A DNA stretch of 64,000 nucleotides from Acinetobacter sp. CFCC 10889 (GCF_003268395.1 NZ_LQXQ01000002.1:62001-126000), one strand, 5' to 3'. Shown: positions 1-9,301, counted from the stretch's first letter. Translations and numbers: made by a program. The notes: generated by a model from the sequence alone, not told the origin.

Positions 1-659
1 TTATTCAATCTCATGTACATCTAGATGACTACGTTGAAGTCGGAAAAGATTGTTTTATTGATTCGCATGTGACGGTTACAGGAAGATCCAAAATTGCCAA
101 TCGTGTGCGTATTTACGCCAATACTGTGATTGGTGGTGAGGGTTTTGGTTTTGCGCCTTATCAAGGGAAATGGAATCGTATTGTGCAATTAGGCTCGGTT
201 CAAATTGGTAATGATGTTCGAATTGGTTCAAATTGTAGTGTAGATCGTGGTGCTTTGGATGACACAATTTTGAAAGATGGTGTCATCATTGATAACCTTG
301 TGCAAATAGCACATAACGTGGTTATTGGTGAAAATACCGCAATTGCTGCAAAATGTGGTATTGCAGGCAGTACCACGATTGGCAAAAACTGTATCCTTGC
401 AGGTGCTGTTGGTGTGGTAGGTCACATTAATATCGCAGATAATGTGACAATTACAGGAATGTCAATAGTGACAAAAACTATTTCTGAAGCAGGTTCATAC
501 TCTTCAGGAACTGGGCAGTTTGAAACAAAGCATTGGAAACGTACAGTTGTTCGTCTGCGACAATTAGCAGATGTGCCATTGACCAAGATAGTCAAACAGC
601 TAGATCATATGCAGGCTCAAATTGAGCAACTTGAATCAACTTTAAAATCGCGTAAATAA
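1..659 (+). CDS. lpxD: LpxD, UDP-3-O-acyl-glucosamine N-acyltransferase (5' truncated)
   Basis: C-terminal part of LpxD, which adds the second hydroxyacyl chain to UDP-3-O-acyl-glucosamine in lipid A synthesis in the cytoplasm. The open frame runs in from the window edge (first full codon at base 3), so the GTG at 69 is internal and not the start. The visible part is a left-handed beta-helix of hexapeptide repeats (for example [25 protein letters not shown]) with the catalytic-type IAHNVVIG segment, ending in a helix rich in Gln and Leu as in LpxD trimers. It sits 2 bases before fabZ, and lpxA follows, the usual lpxD-fabZ-lpxA order of proteobacteria. Identification is firm; only the N-terminus is missing. 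Confidence 0.96.
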   Translation, partial: IQSHVHLDDYVEVGKDCFIDSHVTVTGRSKIANRVRIYANTVIGGEGFGFAPYQGKWNRIVQLGSVQIGNDVRIGSNCSVDRGALDDTILKDGVIIDNLVQIAHNVVIGENTAIAAKCGIAGSTTIGKNCILAGAVGVVGHINIADNVTITGMSIVTKTISEAGSYSSGTGQFETKHWKRTVVRLRQLADVPLTKIVKQLDHMQAQIEQLESTLKSRK

Positions 660-661
660 TT

Positions 662-1147
662 ATGACTGAGTCAAAATCTCTACCTTTTACGGTTCCTGAA
701 TTACCAATGCAAACCCAAACGATTCGTGACTATTTGCCGCATCGTTATCCGTTTTTGTTGGTTGATCGAGTTACTGAAGTAACAGAAAATAGCATTACTG
801 GTTACAAAAATGTATCCATTAATGAGGAATTTATGCAAGGTCATTTCCCTGGTTATCCAATTATGCCAGGTGTATTGATCGTCGAAGCGATGGCACAAGT
901 TTCGGGTGTACTGGGCTTCATTATGAATAATGAGAAACCTAGACCTGGTTCATTGTTCTTATTTGCTGGTGCAGAGAAAGTACGTTTTAAGAAACAAGTC
1001 GTTCCTGGTGATCAACTTGTGCTAAAATCTGAATTACTTATGCAAAAACGTGGCATTTACAAATATTTATGTACTGCTAGTGTAGACGGCATGGTAGCAG
1101 CAACCGCTGAAATTATCATTTCACATCAAAAATTAGAGCAGGCATGA
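662..1147 (+). CDS. fabZ: FabZ, 3-hydroxyacyl-ACP dehydratase
   Basis: Dehydrates beta-hydroxyacyl-ACP to trans-2-enoyl-ACP in fatty acid elongation, competing with LpxA for hydroxyacyl-ACP. The 161-residue protein is a single hot-dog domain. It carries the family signatures LPHRYPFLLVDRV near residue 25 and GHFPGYPIMPGVLIVEAMAQ near residue 60, which hold the catalytic His and Glu. Length is normal for FabZ. The ATG lies 2 bases after the lpxD stop, and the 3' end overlaps the lpxA start by 4 bases (ATGA), so translation of the three genes is probably coupled. Confidence 0.97.
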   Translation: MTESKSLPFTVPELPMQTQTIRDYLPHRYPFLLVDRVTEVTENSITGYKNVSINEEFMQGHFPGYPIMPGVLIVEAMAQVSGVLGFIMNNEKPRPGSLFLFAGAEKVRFKKQVVPGDQLVLKSELLMQKRGIYKYLCTASVDGMVAATAEIIISHQKLEQA

Positions 1148-1932
1148 GCAATACAGACCTCATTCATCCAACCGCTATTATCGATGCTACAGCACAGATT
1201 GCACCTGACGTAGAAATTGGACCTTATTGTATTATTGGACCTCATGTAAGTATTGATGCGGGTACGAAACTTCATTCACATGTTGTGGTGGGTGGGTTTA
1301 CTCGCATTGGTAAAGACAATGAGATTTTCCAGTTTGCAAGTGTTGGTGAAGTTTGTCAGGACTTAAAATACCAAGGTGAAGAAACTTGGTTGGAAATCGG
1401 TGATGCGAATAAAATTCGTGAACACTGTAGTCTGCATCGAGGAACGGTACAAGATCAAGGTCTAACAAAAGTGGGTAGCCATAATTTACTGATGGTGAAT
1501 ACTCATGTTGCGCATGATTGCCAAATTGGTGATCATAATATCTTTGCCAATAATGTTGGGATCGCTGGGCATGTACATATTGCGGATTATGTGATTATCG
1601 GTGGTAACTCTGGTATTCATCAATTCTGTAAAATTGATGCATACAGTATGATTGGTGGTGCATCCTTAATTTTGAAAGATGTTCCAGCCTATGTGATGGT
1701 ATCAGGTAATCCTGCACATGCTTTTGGTATGAATGTAGAGGGCATGCGTCGTAAAGGTTGGTCTAAAAATGTAATTCAGGGCTTACGTGAAGCATTTAAA
1801 TTGATCTATAAAGATGGTTTAACGACTGAACAAGCAATTGCAAAAATCACAGCAGAGATTTTGCCTGAAGTGCCTGAAGCACAGCTTTTATTGGATTCTT
1901 TGATTGAGTCAAAACGTGGAATTGTACGTTGA
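1144..1932 (+). CDS. lpxA: LpxA, acyl-ACP--UDP-N-acetylglucosamine O-acyltransferase
   Basis: First enzyme of lipid A synthesis: transfers a hydroxyacyl chain from ACP to the 3-OH of UDP-GlcNAc. The 262-residue length is typical. The N-terminal two thirds is a hexapeptide-repeat beta-helix (IHPTAIID, IGPYCIIGPHV and similar). The conserved segment MVNTHVAHDCQIGDHNIF near residue 120 contains the catalytic His, and IGGNSGIHQFCKID follows. The C-terminal part is the usual helical domain (MRRKGWS). It overlaps fabZ by 4 bases and is the last gene before a bidirectional terminator. Confidence 0.97.
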   Translation: MSNTDLIHPTAIIDATAQIAPDVEIGPYCIIGPHVSIDAGTKLHSHVVVGGFTRIGKDNEIFQFASVGEVCQDLKYQGEETWLEIGDANKIREHCSLHRGTVQDQGLTKVGSHNLLMVNTHVAHDCQIGDHNIFANNVGIAGHVHIADYVIIGGNSGIHQFCKIDAYSMIGGASLILKDVPAYVMVSGNPAHAFGMNVEGMRRKGWSKNVIQGLREAFKLIYKDGLTTEQAIAKITAEILPEVPEAQLLLDSLIESKRGIVR

Positions 1933-1957
1933 TTTGATCGCCTAAATACATAGTCAT

Positions 1958-1987
1958 AAAAAAGACATCCTGCGTGATGTCTTTTTT
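1958..1987. terminator. Bidirectional rho-independent terminator
   Basis: A 12-base arm (six A then GACATC) pairs exactly with GATGTC followed by six T across a 6-base loop. The A and T flanks let it work in both directions, ending the lpxA operon and the convergent cpoB gene. Confidence 0.88.
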
Positions 1988-2014
1988 ATTTATAAAATAT
2001 AATGGCTTAAAAGC

Positions 2015-2871
2015 TTAACTATTTTTTAGATAATTGGCTTCTTCTGAATCAGGAAATGCTGTTAATAATTTGTTTTTATAAACATCTGCTGTTTGTGGGT
2101 TCTGATTCACTTCGGTCGCGATGCTGTATAAGCGATATAAAGCACGTGGTGTTTTAGATGAGTTACTGTATTTGGATACAATGACTTCATAATTTTTTTT
2201 GGCTTCTTCATAATTTGGTGGTTCAATCGCTAAATTAAATTCTGCTAACCAAAAATAAGCATTGCCTGTATAGACTCCGTTAGGATTGTTTTTAATAAAA
2301 TTTTGCATTGGTTCGATGGCTTTTTGAGCACCTCCTTGTTTATAGGCATCTAATGCAATGGTATATGCGGCTTTTTCTAAGTCTATAGCATTACTCGCAT
2401 TCGCACTGTCTTGTGTTGATGTTTCGGTTGAATCTTGTGAATTAGGTGTGGTTGCAATAGGTGCTGAATTTTGAGTCTTTGGTTCAGTGGTATTTGGATT
2501 GATAGGAGCCTGATCATCTGAATTTGTTTCATCAGGATTTGTTTCATCAGTTGCTTCAGCAGCCTCTAACTTTTGTGTCATCAGTTCTAAACGTTGATCT
2601 AAGTCAGTATAACGGTTGCTGAGTTCTTTATTCAGTTGTTCAATGGCATTGTCTTGTTCTTCAATCTTGCCACGTAGCTCTCGGATTTGATTTTCTAATT
2701 GTTGATTTTTTGCATCAAATCCCAATTCATATTCCCTGTAATTGGGGTAGATGAACCAGAAATATTGCTATTTGAGCTTTGATTACTCAAACCTCGTGAT
2801 TCAATTGGAATAGCATACAAAGTCGCTGAACTTAAAAGTGCGAGAGAAAAGAGCGCATGCTTTTTTAGCAT
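2015..2871 (-). pseudogene. cpoB: CpoB/YbgF, Tol-Pal system periplasmic coordinator, frameshifted
   Basis: CpoB links the Tol-Pal machine with peptidoglycan synthesis at division. The gene is in two frames. Frame one starts at ATG 2871 and encodes a signal peptide (MLKKHALFSLALLSSATLYA) and a Ser/Asn-rich linker up to NWDLMQK. Frame two, from about 2725, carries a coiled coil (QQLENQIRELRGKIEEQ), an acidic Thr/Asn/Gln linker and C-terminal TPR repeats (AYTIALDAYKQGG, AYFWLAEFNLA). The break is in a run of six A on the coding strand (T at 2706-2711). A seventh A would read LMQKNQQLENQ through and give a 285-residue protein. The long frame alone would have only a TTG start and no signal peptide. 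A sequencing deletion is as likely as a real mutation. It stands apart from other tol-pal genes here. Confidence 0.85.
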
Positions 2872-3141
2872 AATGTTAAATCCATAATAGTAGCTTTGTT
2901 GACTTTATTTCTTATTGAGAAATTCGTCATATCATTCGAGAATGGGTTTTATTTAAAACGGCTCAGCAGGGAAAAGCAAGTCACTTTTACAATGTTCTAG
3001 CATTTCTTTAAGAATGTTCTTATTTCGCACTGAATATAGAAGGAATATTGGAGTTTTTTGAGTTTATGCTGCTGTTTTTATTACTATTGCTGAGTAATTA
3101 ATCAAACAGTCATAAAAACTGTTAAAAATGAATATGAGCAC

Positions 3142-3169
3142 TTGCAAGAAATTTAAAAATCTCTATACT
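3142..3169 (+). promoter_or_regulatory. Promoter of ffs
   Basis: A sigma70-type pair: TTGCAA at 3142-3147 and TATACT at 3164-3169, separated by 16 bases. Transcription would begin 7-14 bases further on, which fits the 5' end of the SRP RNA inferred from base pairing. Confidence 0.65.
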
Positions 3170-3182
3170 CTGTTCTTGCAAT

Positions 3183-3296
<114 letters not shown>

Positions 3297-3370
3297 GATT
3301 TTAAAAGAATAAACTGAATTTTCACATTTTTTATTTCATTCAATATCTTTACCTTAAACTTAGCATTAAC

Positions 3371-3964
3371 CTAAAAATCATTCGGTTTTTTACGAATAGC
3401 TTTCATAATTACATCCATTTCAAAACCACGATATTGTAAAAAACGAATTTGTTTGGCTTTTATTTTAGGGTCTGTACTGACTTCTGTACCATATTTTTTG
3501 ACTTTGAGTTGGTAGGCTTGTTCATACCAGTCGATTTCTTTTAAATCCTCAGCCACTAAGGTTTTGTCTAAATGTTTGCTGCGTAAAGCCATTTTGATAC
3601 GATTTGGACCTTTGCCTTGACGGATTTGGCTGCGGACAGTCATTTCAGCAACACGTTGATCACTTTGATAATTTTCTTCTGCTAATTCATCGACTAAGGC
3701 AATAACTTCTTCTCTATTTGCTGCATAAAGACATAGTTTTTCGATCAAGTCTGCTTTTGAGTACTCTCGGCGTGTTAACTTTGCAAAGGCATAAGAGCGT
3801 AGGCGAGTACCTGTTAAGCCTTGGTTTTTTGCTTGATGTTCTTGTTCGAAGTTGAGCGCATGTTCATCTGCGTTTGTAGTGTTATTTTCATTGGATACTT
3901 CATCTGAAAATTGTTGTTTCAATGCTTCATAGTTCAGCATTTTCGGAAATTTAGGAGATGACAT
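3371..3964 (-). CDS. recX: RecX, regulatory protein of RecA
   Basis: RecX binds RecA filaments and limits their extension. The core has three-helix repeats typical of the family: LRSYAFAKLTRREYSKADL, then VDELAEENYQSDQRVAEM, then RSQIRQGKGPNRIKMALR, and a C-terminal repeat with KIKAKQIRFLQYRGF. I chose ATG 3964 (MSSPKFPK), giving 198 residues. The open frame reaches 4075, but that start falls inside the recA terminator hairpin. The N-terminal 60 residues are polar and low in complexity; ATG 3940 is also possible. It lies directly downstream of recA in the same direction, the common recA-recX arrangement. Confidence 0.88.
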   Translation of the reverse strand: MSSPKFPKMLNYEALKQQFSDEVSNENNTTNADEHALNFEQEHQAKNQGLTGTRLRSYAFAKLTRREYSKADLIEKLCLYAANREEVIALVDELAEENYQSDQRVAEMTVRSQIRQGKGPNRIKMALRSKHLDKTLVAEDLKEIDWYEQAYQLKVKKYGTEVSTDPKIKAKQIRFLQYRGFEMDVIMKAIRKKPNDF

Positions 3965-4062
3965 AGCAGTAGAAGAAACTTTAACCTTTAAATGATACGT
4001 TGCTATTTTAACGCTTTCTGTTGATATTCCAAAACTTTGACTATGTTTGGACGTGTTATGAT

Positions 4063-4086
4063 AAAAAACGCCCAAATTTGGCGTTT
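4063..4086 (-). terminator. recA terminator or attenuator before recX
   Basis: On the minus strand AAACGCC, a 7-base loop, GGCGTTT and then a T run form a rho-independent terminator just after the recA stop. Readthrough would give low recX expression, as reported for recA-recX pairs in other bacteria. Confidence 0.8.
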
Positions 4087-4108
4087 AATTTTTCAATTTA
4101 GTGCTGAA

Positions 4109-5158
4109 TTAAGCATCTAAAAATTCTGGTTCTACTTCATCATCTTCTGCTGAAGATGGTGCAGCATTTGTTGTGGTGAGTAATTTCTCACGAATCAATT
4201 TCTCGATTTCAGCTGCCATTTCAGGATTTTCTTCCATGTGGCGAATGGCGTTATTTTTACCTTGACCGATTTTATTGCCATTGTACGAATACCAAGCACC
4301 TGCTTTGTTTACGATGTCTTGTGCTACAGCAAGGTCGATTAATTCACCTAAATGATTGACACCTTTACCGTAAAGAATTTGGAACAGTGCTTCACGGAAA
4401 GGAGGAGCCATTTTGTTCTTCACCACTTTAACACGGGTTTCTGAACCAATGATTTCATCACCTTCTTTCACTTGACCGATACGGCGAATATCAAGACGTA
4501 CAGAAGCGTAGAACTTCAATGCGTTACCACCAGTTGTGGTTTCAGGGCTACCAAACATCACACCAATTTTCATACGAATTTGGTTAATGAAAATCACCAT
4601 ACAGTTTGAACGCTTGGCATTACCTGTGATTTTACGCAATGCTTGGCTCATCAAACGCGCTTGTAAGCCCATGTGCGAGTCGCCCATTTCACCTTCAATT
4701 TCAGCTTTTGGGGTTAATGCAGCAACAGAGTCGACAACGATCATGTCAATCGCTCCAGAGCGTACCAACATATCTGCAATTTCAAGTGCTTGCTCACCAT
4801 GGTCAGGCTGTGATACCAATAAATTGTCAATATCTACACCAAGTTTACGTGCATATTGTGGGTCAAGTGCATGTTCGGCATCAATAAAGGCACATGTGCC
4901 ACCAGCTTTTTGACATTGTGCAATCGCTTGTAAAGTCATTGTGGTTTTACCTGAAGATTCAGGACCATAGATTTCAACAATACGACCTTTTGGCAAACCA
5001 CCAATACCAAGTGCGATATCTAAGGTTAAAGAACCTGTTGATATAGACTCTACTGCTTGCACAGTATTCTCACCTAAACGCATCACTGTATTTTTACCAA
5101 ATTGTTTTTCAATTTGACTTAACGCAGCATTCAGCGCTTTACTTTTATTATCATCCAT
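4109..5158 (-). CDS. recA: RecA recombinase
   Basis: Catalyses homologous strand exchange and acts as the DNA-damage sensor coprotease; also needed for natural transformation. The 349-residue length is normal. Visible motifs are Walker [10 protein letters not shown] near residue 65, the catalytic-Glu segment [10 protein letters not shown], Walker [13 protein letters not shown], the loop L1 region [21 protein letters not shown] split by the family pattern, and L2 ([16 protein letters not shown]). The acidic C-terminus ([12 protein letters not shown]) is typical. No LexA-type SOS box is seen upstream. This agrees with Acinetobacter lacking LexA, where the damage response runs through UmuDAb and DdrR. 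Confidence 0.98.
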   Translation of the reverse strand: MDDNKSKALNAALSQIEKQFGKNTVMRLGENTVQAVESISTGSLTLDIALGIGGLPKGRIVEIYGPESSGKTTMTLQAIAQCQKAGGTCAFIDAEHALDPQYARKLGVDIDNLLVSQPDHGEQALEIADMLVRSGAIDMIVVDSVAALTPKAEIEGEMGDSHMGLQARLMSQALRKITGNAKRSNCMVIFINQIRMKIGVMFGSPETTTGGNALKFYASVRLDIRRIGQVKEGDEIIGSETRVKVVKNKMAPPFREALFQILYGKGVNHLGELIDLAVAQDIVNKAGAWYSYNGNKIGQGKNNAIRHMEENPEMAAEIEKLIREKLLTTTNAAPSSAEDDEVEPEFLDA

Positions 5159-5281
5159 TTTGAAACCTCAAAACTATATAAATTCACTATTCACTAAAGT
5201 GGATGTCTTTAAATTTGATCTTCGTCCACAAGAGCAATAGTGACAGAAAAAAAATGTCTCATCTACATCAAATTGCGTTAT

Positions 5282-5300
5282 TGCGACACAGAATGTCGCA
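5282..5300. promoter_or_regulatory. Inverted repeat upstream of recA
   Basis: A perfect 7-bp inverted repeat TGCGACA / TGTCGCA with a 5-base centre lies about 125 bases before recA and just after hslR. It has no T run in the hslR direction, so it is a poor terminator. A hairpin upstream of recA has been discussed for Acinetobacter recA control, so a regulatory role is plausible but not shown here. Confidence 0.5.
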
Positions 5301-5315
5301 TTAGCAATTTAATTT

Positions 5316-5780
5316 TTATTCATCATGATATGACCAATTTTGCTCATAACCTGCATCATTTTCTTGTCTAAATCGACTGATGTCTCGGCGATCTTTTTTG
5401 CTCGGTCGGTGCTCAGGTCGTGCAAGATTATGCAATTTTCTTTGGGTTGAAATCAATTCCCGTCGTGCAATACTGACTTCGGTTTCTTCATAGAGCAATT
5501 GGGCGGCAGGCGCACCACCACGTATATTGGATAGGGCTTTGACCATGACTGTTTTGCGGTCAAAACCTTGTTGAATAGTGAGTTCCATACCGATGCGAAT
5601 TTCTTTTGACACTTTGATGCGTTCATTATTGTGGTGGACTTTACCACCTTCGATTGCTGCTTTAGCAATAGAACGGGTTTTAAAAAAACGAGCAGCCCAC
5701 AGCCATTTGTCAGCACGTACGCTATCTGTTTCTGGAGAATTTTGATCTTTATGGTTTTTAGGCTGTTTTGACATCGACAT
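5316..5780 (-). CDS. hslR: HslR, heat shock protein 15 (S4 RNA-binding)
   Basis: Hsp15 binds stalled 50S subunits that carry peptidyl-tRNA and helps recycle them. The 154-residue protein has an S4 domain at about residues 22-80 (VRADKWLWAARFFKTRS, IEGGKVHHNNERIKVS). A basic C-terminal helix ends in RPSKKDRRDISRFRQ, as in HslR. The start at 5780 overlaps the 3' end of the phosphatase gene by 23 bases, matching the yrfG-hslR neighbourhood of E. coli; no hslO follows here. Confidence 0.92.
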   Translation of the reverse strand: MSMSKQPKNHKDQNSPETDSVRADKWLWAARFFKTRSIAKAAIEGGKVHHNNERIKVSKEIRIGMELTIQQGFDRKTVMVKALSNIRGGAPAAQLLYEETEVSIARRELISTQRKLHNLARPEHRPSKKDRRDISRFRQENDAGYEQNWSYHDE

Positions 5781-6444
5781 CCTTGCTTTGATATTGCGCC
5801 AATAATGGCAATAATTCAGTTAAATTGTGAATCGCTGGATAATGTAACTCTAATGGATTACGTGCAGCTTTTAAACTAGAAGGTTGGGTAATGGTGATCA
5901 GATTTTTAATTCCGAAATTTTTTGCTCCTTCTAGTACAGGCGCAGTATCATCAATCATAAATGCATGTTGCGGGTCGAAAGGGTGCTTTTGTTGTAAAAT
6001 TTGCCAAAACTCAACAAATTCTTTGGAATAACCAAACTCTTGACTGCTGACAATGACTTCAAAATAGGGTGCAAGATCAACATTTTCTAGTTTTAATTTT
6101 AAACCTGCACGGTCAGCATTGGTCAGTAACCAACAACGATAGCCTTGTGCGTTTAAGCTTTCTAATAATTCGATGCAACCGATGCGTGGTTGGATTTTAT
6201 CTTGAAAATCATATTGTAATTTTAAAACATCAACACCGACTTTTTCACTCCAATATTGCGATGAATACCATAGAATCGTGTGTTTATGTTCTTGATAAAA
6301 TTCAAATAAAGTTGCTTTACTTTGTTCAAGTGAGCATTGATGGGTTTGCGCATGCCGTTCAGGTAATTTTTGATTCCAAATGAGATCGTCAAATGCGAGA
6401 TCAAGAAGTGTTCCATCCATATCGAACATCAGGATAGGCTGCAT
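5758..6444 (-). CDS. yrfG: YrfG-like HAD hydrolase (GMP/IMP nucleotidase family)
   Basis: A HAD-superfamily phosphatase of 228 residues. Motif I is FDMDGTLLDL at residues 7-16, with the nucleophile Asp and the general acid/base Asp. Motif II is LLTNADRAG, and motif IV is FMIDDTAPVLEGAK. The helical cap between motifs I and II contains WNQKLPERHA, typical of YrfG, the E. coli GMP/IMP 5'-nucleotidase. It overlaps hslR, as in the yrfG-hslR pair. Substrate is inferred from family and context only. Confidence 0.85.
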   Translation of the reverse strand: MQPILMFDMDGTLLDLAFDDLIWNQKLPERHAQTHQCSLEQSKATLFEFYQEHKHTILWYSSQYWSEKVGVDVLKLQYDFQDKIQPRIGCIELLESLNAQGYRCWLLTNADRAGLKLKLENVDLAPYFEVIVSSQEFGYSKEFVEFWQILQQKHPFDPQHAFMIDDTAPVLEGAKNFGIKNLITITQPSSLKAARNPLELHYPAIHNLTELLPLLAQYQSKDVDVKTA

Positions 6445-6937
6445 AGTTTAACTACCTTTATTTTTAAAAGTACAATGAGTGCTTAAAATAAAGCAAAGTT
6501 CATTGATTTTTGAGGAATAATTCAAAATTGAAGGTTTTGAAATATAGATCAATTTTAATGATGTTATACACCACATCAAAAATAATGTACAAATTGATGT
6601 ACATTATTTTACGTATGACTTGAGATTGAAGTATAGCGCTAAATATTGAGGGGGCGAATAAAATCTAAAAGCCCGTATGATGATTTCTCTAAGTTTTTAA
6701 TTGAGTGATGATTTATAAGCTTTAATTATCATTGTTGATTGGAACTCTAGATTTGATCATCATTTTTCTCTTAGGATGAATTTAGCCAGTATGAGAAGTT
6801 TTATATTTGATGCATTAAAAATGCTTTGTCTAAAATTAGATTAACAAATTCAATCCATAATATATTTTTATTTTTGATCAATAGGCTGTTAAATAGTGAA
6901 ATGAAAGCTCATTTTCTAAATTATTTGAGGAATGAAT
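6445..6937. other. Long intergenic region with an inverted repeat
   Basis: About 490 AT-rich bases between the divergent phosphatase and lysozyme genes. I see no convincing gene. The one clear structure is a perfect 10-bp inverted repeat AATAATGTAC / GTACATTATT at 6581-6608 with an 8-base spacer. It could be an operator or a weak hairpin. Confidence 0.6.
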
Positions 6938-7519
6938 ATGCGCTGGCAAGATGTATTTCGTGTTGTTAAAGAAATCTTAGAGCGTAGCCTTAAACAGCCA
7001 AATTCAGCGGATATCGCAACAGCAACAGACACTGATCATAGCCAAATTGCAGTTGCAACAGATTTAGCTCAACGCCAAGTCAGTGTTCGTGGACGAGAGC
7101 AGATTTGCAGTTTTGAGGGATTGGAGCTGACTGCCTATGATGATGGAACGGGGTGTTGGACGATTGGCTATGGGACTACACGTTATCCTGATCAAACTGT
7201 TGTGAAAGCATTTGATACTTGTAGTGTAAATGATGCGAAACGCTATATGCAGCATGACTTAAAAAAGTTTGAAAATGCAGTCAATCAAGCTGTTACAGTG
7301 AATTTAACCCAAAACCAGTTCGATGCATTGGTGTCTTTAACTTATAACATCGGTATTACAGCATTTAAAAATTCAACTTTGTTACGTCATTTAAATGCAA
7401 TGAATTATCATAAAGCTGCTGAGCAGTTTGATGTGTGGGTTTATGCAGGTGGTCAGCGAATGCAAGGCTTGATCAATCGTAGAGCAGTAGAAAGGGCATT
7501 ATTTGAGAAAAGAGCATAA
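6938..7519 (+). CDS. Phage-type lysozyme (GH24 endolysin family)
   Basis: A muramidase of the T4/lambdoid endolysin family, cleaving peptidoglycan glycan strands. The catalytic Glu-Asp-Thr triad is visible in FEGLELTAYDDGTGCWTIGYGT near residues 60-80, and the C-terminal part carries VSLTYNIG and LINRRAVERALF as in GH24. GAGG at 6927-6930 fits ATG 6938 (7 bases) better than ATG 6932. The first 50 residues are a polar extension with no signal peptide or SAR anchor that I can see. No holin or other phage gene is adjacent, so it is an orphan, perhaps a domesticated prophage remnant. Confidence 0.88.
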   Translation: MRWQDVFRVVKEILERSLKQPNSADIATATDTDHSQIAVATDLAQRQVSVRGREQICSFEGLELTAYDDGTGCWTIGYGTTRYPDQTVVKAFDTCSVNDAKRYMQHDLKKFENAVNQAVTVNLTQNQFDALVSLTYNIGITAFKNSTLLRHLNAMNYHKAAEQFDVWVYAGGQRMQGLINRRAVERALFEKRA

Positions 7520-7650
7520 AATTATCACTATTCAATGCTCATTTTCTGTGATTCAAACATATTTTGTCGTTAAAACATAGATGTCATTTTTTGATGTTAA
7601 AATATGCCGTTTAAAAATCGACATTTAAAAAAGCAGGTAGGTTGCACGCA

Positions 7651-8502
7651 ATGTTTATTACCACCCAAGCACCACAAGATGAGCAAATCCTAAATTTAAC
7701 TCCAATTTTGGCACATGCAAGCCAGATTTTGTTGGATGAATATGAGGCATATTGTGCTGGGCGTGAGTTTAGGATTGATGAAAAGCCAGACCATTCACCT
7801 GTGACCCAAGCAGATTTGAAAGTAAATGCTTATTTATTAGAACAATTGGCAATATTAACCCCTGATATTCCTGTGATTTCTGAGGAAAGTGATTATTCTG
7901 AGCGTCAAGCGTGGAATGTCTGTTGGATGCTTGATCCTTTGGACGGTACAAAAGAATTTATTCATGAGCGTGATGAATTTACCATTAATTTAAGTCTGAT
8001 CCAAAATCATCAAACGATATTTTCCATCATTGCTGTACCAACTGAGCAAGTCATGTATGTCGGTTATCTCACTGAATTACCTTACAAATATTCATTTAGT
8101 CAAAAAGTATGGGAACGCTATAGCAAGTTTAAAGATGTCGAAACAGATGCTATTCAAGTGGGTTTAAGTCATAGCAGCAAAAATCCTAAATATCAGCAAT
8201 ATATTGATTATATTGAACAAGAAAACCCTGTGATTAAACGTGAAGCGGGGAGTGCTTATAAGTTTTGTATGATGCTTGAGGGTGAAATTGACATTTACCC
8301 ACGTTTTCATCCGACTTCTGAATGGGATACCAGTGCAGGACAAGGTTTACTTGAAAGTATTGGCGGTGGTTTGGTGAGTTTGAAAGCACAAGCCTTTACC
8401 TATAACCAACGTGAAACAGTATTAAATGATGGTTTTATCGCCTTTAGAGATAAAGAAAATCAGAAAATAGCATTAGATGCACTCAGTAACGTGTCTTTAT
8501 AA
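7651..8502 (+). CDS. cysQ: CysQ, 3'(2'),5'-bisphosphate nucleotidase
   Basis: Removes the 3' phosphate of PAP/PAPS, a by-product of sulfate assimilation; Mg-dependent and often inner-membrane associated. Inositol-monophosphatase-fold motifs are clear: PVISEES near residue 70, the metal-binding WMLDPLDGTKEFI near residue 92, and HPTSEWDTSAGQGLL near residue 225. The Shine-Dalgarno AGGTAGG at 7635-7641 is placed for ATG 7651, so the upstream TTG at 7642 is rejected. It stands alone in front of a histidine phosphatase gene. Confidence 0.9.
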   Translation: MFITTQAPQDEQILNLTPILAHASQILLDEYEAYCAGREFRIDEKPDHSPVTQADLKVNAYLLEQLAILTPDIPVISEESDYSERQAWNVCWMLDPLDGTKEFIHERDEFTINLSLIQNHQTIFSIIAVPTEQVMYVGYLTELPYKYSFSQKVWERYSKFKDVETDAIQVGLSHSSKNPKYQQYIDYIEQENPVIKREAGSAYKFCMMLEGEIDIYPRFHPTSEWDTSAGQGLLESIGGGLVSLKAQAFTYNQRETVLNDGFIAFRDKENQKIALDALSNVSL

Positions 8503-8563
8503 GATTGAGAGTTTTTTTCGGCATGGTATAGTAGGCAAGAGCTAAAAAATAAACTGAGTCTGT

Positions 8564-9301
8564 ATGGCGCTTGAGTTACTGCCAAAAAGCATGTTGAAAG
8601 CAATAGATTTATTGCCTGACCCGAAAATCCCTGTGACTTTGTTTACACGCCATTCGATTCGTGAAATGGTGAGTGGACAGGGTTTAGCAGGTTATGACTT
8701 ACAGTTAACGTCACAAGGGCGTGATTTGGCGCAGGCTTGGGGTTCATATTTAACTGACAATACAGACCGTGTGATTCAGCATTGTATTTCTAGTCCGATT
8801 CAACGCTGTGTTGATACTGCGGCATTGATGATCGAAGGGGCAGATTTATCAAGTCCTGATCATAATACTCATAGAATTGAAATTGTTGAACAGGGTTTGT
8901 TGGTTGAGCCTGGAAGTTTTGTTCTTGATATTCAACAAGCTGCGCCATATTTTCAAAAGCAAGGTGCATTGGGCTTTATCAATAGTTTTGTCAATAATGC
9001 CTTGCCAGGAATGAAGCATCCGATTTCGGGTGTGGTTGATGTTTTAGAGTTGATTTATAACACACATCCGCAAAATGCACAGGGTTTAAGCTTGGCGGTC
9101 AGTCATGATACGATCTTGGCAGCCATTATTGCAGTAATTTCAGGGCGTCATCAGGTGGACAAAGCAGATTGGCCACAAATGATGGAAGGGTTATTCGTGT
9201 GGTTTGAGGGTGATCATTTTGAGGATAGTAATTTAAAATGGGTTTGGCGTGGTGAAGTTAATCAGTTATCAATTCGAGATTTTCAAAAGTTGGAGAATTA
9301 A
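8564..9301 (+). CDS. Histidine phosphatase family protein
   Basis: A 245-residue protein of the histidine phosphatase superfamily (branch with acid phosphatases and phosphoglycerate mutases). The catalytic motif is FTRHSIRE near residue 28 (RHS instead of the common RHG). SSPIQRCVDTA supplies the second Arg, and AVSHDTILAA near residue 185 supplies the second catalytic His. No signal peptide is evident, so it is probably cytoplasmic. The substrate is unknown. It follows cysQ by 61 bases in the same direction. Confidence 0.82.
   Translation: MALELLPKSMLKAIDLLPDPKIPVTLFTRHSIREMVSGQGLAGYDLQLTSQGRDLAQAWGSYLTDNTDRVIQHCISSPIQRCVDTAALMIEGADLSSPDHNTHRIEIVEQGLLVEPGSFVLDIQQAAPYFQKQGALGFINSFVNNALPGMKHPISGVVDVLELIYNTHPQNAQGLSLAVSHDTILAAIIAVISGRHQVDKADWPQMMEGLFVWFEGDHFEDSNLKWVWRGEVNQLSIRDFQKLEN

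Noticed and set aside
69-659. GTG 69 as the start of lpxD
   Set aside because: The frame is open to the window edge and reads as beta-helix repeats upstream, so the gene is cut by the window.
3965-4075. An extended RecX N-terminus from ATG 4075
   Set aside because: It would start inside the recA terminator hairpin and adds residues unlike the family.
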